A DNA stretch of 64,000 nt, from positions 99,418 through 163,417 of the forward strand of contig DEQR01000027.1 in assembly GCA_002360535.1 (NCBI GenBank), read 5' to 3'. Of this stretch, positions 60,402-64,000 are shown in pieces; position 1 is the stretch's first letter; each line of letters begins with the position of its first letter. The notes under the pieces were generated by a model, which worked only from the letters and a program-made list of their open reading frames with translations, ran no database searches and had not been told where the DNA came from. Made by a program: the position numbers and the translations under genes. This stretch comes from Thiobacillus sp. UBA3361. GTDB lineage: Bacteria > Pseudomonadota > Gammaproteobacteria > Burkholderiales > Thiobacillaceae.

Positions 60402-62040
60402 ATGAGCGAAGCCCTGACTTTCGACTACGTCATCGTCGGCGCCGGCACCGCCGGCTGCCTGCTCGCCAACCGCCTCAGCGCCGACCCGTCCAAGCGCGTG
60501 CTGCTGCTCGAAGCCGGCGGCAGCGACCACTACCCCTGGATCCACATTCCGGTGGGCTACCTGTACTGCATCGGCAACCCGCGCACCGACTGGTGCTACC
60601 AGACCGAGGCCGAGGCCGGGCTCAACGGCCGCAGCCTGCGCTACCCGCGCGGCAAGGCGCTGGGCGGCTGCTCCAGCATCAACGGCATGATCTACATGCG
60701 CGGCCAGCGGCGCGACTACGCACGCTGGGCCGAGATCACCGGCGATGTGTCGTGGCACTGGGACGCGGTGCTGCCCTTCTTCATGCGCCACGAGGACCAC
60801 TGGCGCGGCGCCGACCCGTGGCACGGCGCCGGCGGCGAATGGCGCATCGAGCAGCAGCGGCTGCGCTGGGACATCCTCGATGCCTGGGCGCAGGCGGCGG
60901 TGCAGGCCGGGCTGCCGGCCAGCGAGGACTTCAACCGCGGCGACAACGAGGGCGTCGGCTACTTCGAGGTCAACCAGAAGCGCGGCTGGCGCTGGAACAC
61001 GGCCAAGGCCTTCCTGCGCCCGACCTGCATGCGCCGGCCGAACTTCAGGCTGTGGACCGGCGCGCAGGCCAGCCGGCTGCAGCTGCAGCGCGACGGCGAC
61101 GGCACGTGGCGCTGCCGGGGCGTCGACGTGCTGAAGGACGGGCAGCGCCTGCAGGTGCGGGCGGCGCGCGAGCTGATCCTCAGCGCCGGCTCGATCGGCT
61201 CGGTGCAGATCCTGCAGCTGTCGGGCATCGGCGACGGCGCCGGCCTGCAGGCCAGTGGCGTGACGCCGCTGCACCCGCTGCCCGGCGTCGGCACGAACCT
61301 GCAGGACCACCTGCAGATCCGCGCGGTCTACAAGGTGCACGGCGCGAAGACGCTGAACCGCCTTGCCGGCAGCCTGCCGGGCCGGATCGGCATCGGCCTG
61401 CAGTACCTGCTGACGCGCAGCGGGCCGATGAGCATGTCACCGTCGCAGCTGGGCGCGTTCACGCGCAGCTCGCCCGCGCAGCGGCACCCCAACATCCAGT
61501 ACCACGTGCAGCCGCTGAGCCTGGACGCGTTCGGCGAGCCGCTGCACGGCTTCGACGCCTTCACCGCCAGCGTGTGCAACCTGAACCCGACGAGCCGCGG
61601 CGCGGTGCACATCCGCAGCCCGCGCCCCGAGGACGCGCCGCGCATCGCACCGAACTACCTGAGCACGCCCGAGGACCGCCAGGTGGCCGCCGATTCGCTG
61701 CGCATCACGCGGCACATCTGCGCGCAGCCGGCGCTCGCGCCGTACCGGCCCGAGGAATGGAAGCCGGGCCCGCAGTTCCAGAGCGACGCGCAGCTGGCGC
61801 GGCTGGCCGGCGACATCGGCAGCACCATCTTCCACCCGGTGGGCACGACGCGCATCGGCCGCGACGACGACCCGATGGCGGTGCTGGACACGCGCTTTCG
61901 CGTGCGCGGCGTGCGCGGCCTGCGCGTGGTCGACGCCGGCGCGATGCCGCTGATCACCAGCGGCAACACCAACTCGCCCACCTTGATGATGGCCGAGCGC
62001 CGCCGAGTGGATCGTCGCCGGCGCCCGGACCGACGGCTGA
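60402..62040 (+). CDS. GMC-family (choline dehydrogenase-like) FAD oxidoreductase with a frameshift near the 3' end
   Basis: About 545 residues expected. Rossmann FAD motif YVIVGAGTAGCLLANRLS at ~10-27; GMC signatures YPRGKALGGCSSINGMIYMR and ILSAGSIGSVQILQLSGIGD; C-terminal catalytic region STIFHPVGTTRIGRDDDP and ITSGNTNSPTLMMAE. After MMAE the frame becomes Arg-rich; shifting frame at ~62000 restores the usual ending AAEWIVAGARTDG with a stop at 62038-62040, so two bases appear to be missing in a GC-repeat (CGCCGCC). Without correction the ORF runs to 62210 through the next gene. Substrate (an alcohol) is not predictable. Confidence 0.9.
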
Positions 62041-62043
62041 AGG

Positions 62044-62340
62044 TCAGACGAGTTCGTCTTCCTCGTCGCGCGCGACGCGGCCGATGGCCGCGAGGGCGGC
62101 CTCGAGCAGCGCCATGCCCGGCGCGATGGCCAGCTGCGCCTCTTCGCACAGCAGCGCGATGTCCTGCGCCGACACCGGCTTCGGCTGCCGCGGCGAGCCC
62201 TGCACGGTGATCTGCTTGCCCAGTCGAGGCAAGGTGGCGACGGTGCGGCCGTCGCCGGCCTGCGCCAGTTCGATGCGCGGCCGGCCGAGCCGGTTGAAGC
62301 GCTCGATGGCGGCGACGAGATTGGGGGTCGCTTCTGACAT
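62044..62340 (-). CDS. Small conserved hypothetical protein
   Basis: A 98-residue soluble protein starting MSEATPNLVAAIERFNRLGR (an alternative ATG is nine bases upstream). It has a beta-like part (IELAQAGDGRTVATLPRL, KQITVQGSPRQ) and a helical acidic end (LLEAALAAIGRVARDEEDEL). I do not recognise a function. It ends three bases after the corrected stop of the GMC gene and starts ~30 bases after the TerB-like gene ends, so it may be cotranscribed with it. Confidence 0.7.
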   Translation of the reverse strand: MSEATPNLVAAIERFNRLGRPRIELAQAGDGRTVATLPRLGKQITVQGSPRQPKPVSAQDIALLCEEAQLAIAPGMALLEAALAAIGRVARDEEDELV

Positions 62341-62374
62341 GGCGCCCATTGTCCCGCAAGGTCGCGCGCGCCCT

Positions 62375-63052
62375 TCAGGCGGCCTGCGCCTGGCGCTCCA
62401 GCTCCGCCTTCAGCCCCCCGGGCAGGCGCAGCTGCCGGGCCAGCTCGTCCAGGTAGGCGCGCTCCATGAAGCTGGTCTCGTCGGCCACCAGCAGGCTCGC
62501 CAGGTACATCTCGGCCGCCATCTCGGGCGAACCGGCGGCGCGCGCCACCTCGGCCGGGTCCAGCGGCTTGCGCAGCTCGTGCTCGAACCACTGGCGGGTC
62601 TGCGCGTCGGCGGCGATGCGGGTCATCTCGGCCTCGACCAGGCCGCGCTCGCGCTCGTCGAGGTGGCCATCGGCCTTGGCCGCGGCGATCATCGACTGCA
62701 GCATCGCCCGGCTGTGCTGCTCGGCCTCGGGGGCGGGCAGCAGGTCGACGGTGCGCGGTGCGGCCGTCGGCGGCGCCGACGGTGCCTGCCGCTGCTGCGC
62801 CTGCCAGTTGCCGTAGGCCTTGTAGGCGAGCACGCCGAGCGCGGCCACGCTGCCGTACTTCAGCGCCTTGCCGCCGAACTTGCGGCCTCGCTTGCTGCCC
62901 AGCAGCAGGCCCAGCGCGCCGCCGGCCGCGGCGCCGGCGCCGAACTTGCCCCAGCCGGCATCGCCCGGTGGCGCACCCGCCGGCTGCGGCTTGCCTTCGA
63001 CCATCGACAAGCCGGATCTGAGCAGCTGCTCGAGCATCGCCTGTGCATTCAT
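62375..63052 (-). CDS. DUF533/TerB-like inner-membrane-associated protein (YebE-like)
   Basis: A 225-residue protein: an N-terminal Gly/Ala-rich hydrophobic segment (KFGAGAAAGGALGLLLGSKR; YGSVAALGVLAYKAYGNWQA), a Pro/Ala linker, then a TerB-like helical domain (MIAAAKADGHLDERERGLVE; AEMYLASLLVADETSFMERA; YLDELARQLRLPGGLKAEL). This is the DUF533/YebE family, of unknown function. ATG 63052 is chosen since upstream codons overlap the region before the next, divergent gene. Confidence 0.85.
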   Translation of the reverse strand: MNAQAMLEQLLRSGLSMVEGKPQPAGAPPGDAGWGKFGAGAAAGGALGLLLGSKRGRKFGGKALKYGSVAALGVLAYKAYGNWQAQQRQAPSAPPTAAPRTVDLLPAPEAEQHSRAMLQSMIAAAKADGHLDERERGLVEAEMTRIAADAQTRQWFEHELRKPLDPAEVARAAGSPEMAAEMYLASLLVADETSFMERAYLDELARQLRLPGGLKAELERQAQAA

Positions 63053-63156
63053 TCTTCGATTTCCTCCAGTCATCGGCCCCGGTGGATTCTGCCGGCGGCC
63101 GCAGGTTCCGCGACGGCGCAGGCTACAGTGTGCCGGCAACGCCGCCGCACCCGCGC

Positions 63157-63951
63157 ATGTCCGCCTTCCCGCAACGCATCGTCTGCCTGACCGAAGAACC
63201 GACCGAGGTGCTGTACGCACTGGGCGAGCAGCAGCGCATCGTCGGCATCTCCGGCTTCACCGTGCGGCCGGCGCGGGCGCGGCAGGAAAAGCCGCGCGTC
63301 TCGGCCTTCACCAGCGCCAAGCTCGAGCGCATCCTGGCGCTGCAGCCCGACCTGGCGATCGGCTTCTCGGACATGCAGGCCGACATCGCGCAGGCGCTGA
63401 TCAAGGCCGGCATCGAGGTCTGGATCAGCAACCACCGCTCGGTCGAAGGCATCCTCGGCTACGTGCAGCGCCTGGGCGCGCTGGTCGGCGCCGCGGACAA
63501 GGCGCAGGCCTATGCAGCCCGGCTGCGCGCGCATGTGGACGCGGTACGCGAGCGCGCCGCGAAGCTGCCGCGCCGCCCGCGCGTGTATTTCGAGGAGTGG
63601 GACTCGCCGATGATCAGCGCCATCCGCTGGGTCAGCGAGCTGGTGGGCATTGCCGGCGGCGACGACATCTTCCCCGAGCGGGCGGCCGCCAGCCTGGGCC
63701 GCGAGCGCATCGTCGCCGAGGCGCGGGAAGTGGTACGCGCCGCGCCGGAGCTGATCATCGGCTCGTGGTGTGGCAAGAAGTTCCGTCCCGAGCAGGTGGC
63801 GGCGCGGCCCGGCTGGGACGCCGTCCCGGCGGTGCGCGACGGCGAACTGCACGAGATCAAGTCGCCGCTGATCCTGCAGCCCGGCCCGGCGGCGCTGACC
63901 GACGGGCTGGACGCGCTGCACGCGATCGTCGAGCGCTGGGCGCTCAGGTGA
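63157..63951 (+). CDS. BtuF-like cobalamin/metal-chelate binding protein without signal peptide
   Basis: A 264-residue periplasmic-binding-protein fold (PF01497-type): RIVCLTEEPTEVLYALGEQQ, RIVGISGFTVRP, ERILALQPDLAIGFSDMQAD and AAPELIIGSWCGKKFRPEQV. BtuF captures vitamin B12 for import, but here the ATG at 63157 gives no signal peptide, and an upstream extension to 63043 has none either. It may be a cytoplasmic relative common in Burkholderiales. Divergent from the TerB-like gene. Confidence 0.85.
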   Translation: MSAFPQRIVCLTEEPTEVLYALGEQQRIVGISGFTVRPARARQEKPRVSAFTSAKLERILALQPDLAIGFSDMQADIAQALIKAGIEVWISNHRSVEGILGYVQRLGALVGAADKAQAYAARLRAHVDAVRERAAKLPRRPRVYFEEWDSPMISAIRWVSELVGIAGGDDIFPERAAASLGRERIVAEAREVVRAAPELIIGSWCGKKFRPEQVAARPGWDAVPAVRDGELHEIKSPLILQPGPAALTDGLDALHAIVERWALR

Positions 63952-64000
63952 TCGGTCGTCTGCGGTCGGCGCAAAGCGGAATTTCAGAAGTCCGCTGTCC

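Noticed and set aside
62041..62210. Arg/Pro-rich tail of the GMC oxidoreductase as a real extension
   Set aside because: It is antisense to the next gene and arises from a two-base frameshift; the other frame gives the normal family ending.
1..64000. CRISPR arrays, tRNA or rRNA genes, att sites with core repeats
   Set aside because: I looked for regular repeat-spacer arrays, cloverleaf-like segments and flanking direct repeats and saw none; element boundaries seem to lie outside the window.

Overview
The window looks like high-GC betaproteobacterial DNA (Rhodocyclales/Nitrosomonadales flavour over most of it, Burkholderiales flavour in the last ~5.6 kb). This rests on gene families, composition and gene order, not on a marker gene. 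I see no rRNA, tRNA or CRISPR array.

Region 1 (1-1550) holds the end of a mobile-element-type SF2 helicase, a terminator, and an AbiEi antitoxin gene followed by what looks like a decayed AbiEii toxin. Region 2 (1610-17197) is a defence island in one orientation with overlapping or touching genes: a 1710-residue DEAD helicase with a DUF1998-like region and a Vsr-like nuclease end, a DrmD-like SNF2 helicase, an AlbA_2/HATPase protein, an Eco57I/DrmMI-like adenine methylase carrying an in-frame palindromic repeat, and an SMC-like ATPase without a Walker A. Methylase and ATPase meet at a frame-switching scar near 15.5 kb. The set resembles DISARM class 1 or Druantia but matches neither as I know them. 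Region 3 (17306-23691) is a Wadjet/MksBEFG anti-plasmid operon in the order jetC-jetB-jetA-jetD.

Region 4 (23873-44493) is a conjugation module. Two small genes, one a candidate entry-exclusion protein, converge on a ~20 kb minus-strand F-type type IV secretion operon: slt, an OmpA-like lipoprotein, a small protein, traA, L, E, K, B, dsbC, traV, C, trbI, an S26 peptidase, traW, U, trbC, traN in two ORFs, a small exported protein, traF, H and G. Relaxase, coupling protein and integrase are not in the window. Its ~850-base leader contains a terminator-like hairpin, tandem hairpins and a five-copy ~30-base-spaced repeat. The whole is probably an integrative conjugative element or plasmid segment carrying two defence systems.

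Region 5 (45348-51185) is a PepSY/two-component system divergent from an SHP-diheme cytochrome-PepSY-ferric-reductase operon whose last gene is cut by an IS3-family element. Region 6 (51148-54481) is a scar zone: the IS without target duplication, two fused gene fragments with stops, small genes and the end of a nitrate-transporter-like gene. Region 7 (54509-58380) has an HPP membrane protein with a cysteine-less DsrC homologue, a LysR regulator, a membrane protein divergent from a MarR regulator with a perfect palindrome between them, and the C-terminal third of a molybdopterin oxidoreductase that ends abruptly at ~58.38 kb. Region 8 (58380-64000) is a housekeeping stretch: dsbB, an MltF-like transglycosylase, a GMC oxidoreductase with a terminal frameshift, a small ORF, a TerB/DUF533 protein and a BtuF-like protein. 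The 58.38 kb boundary may be a genuine rearrangement or an assembly join.
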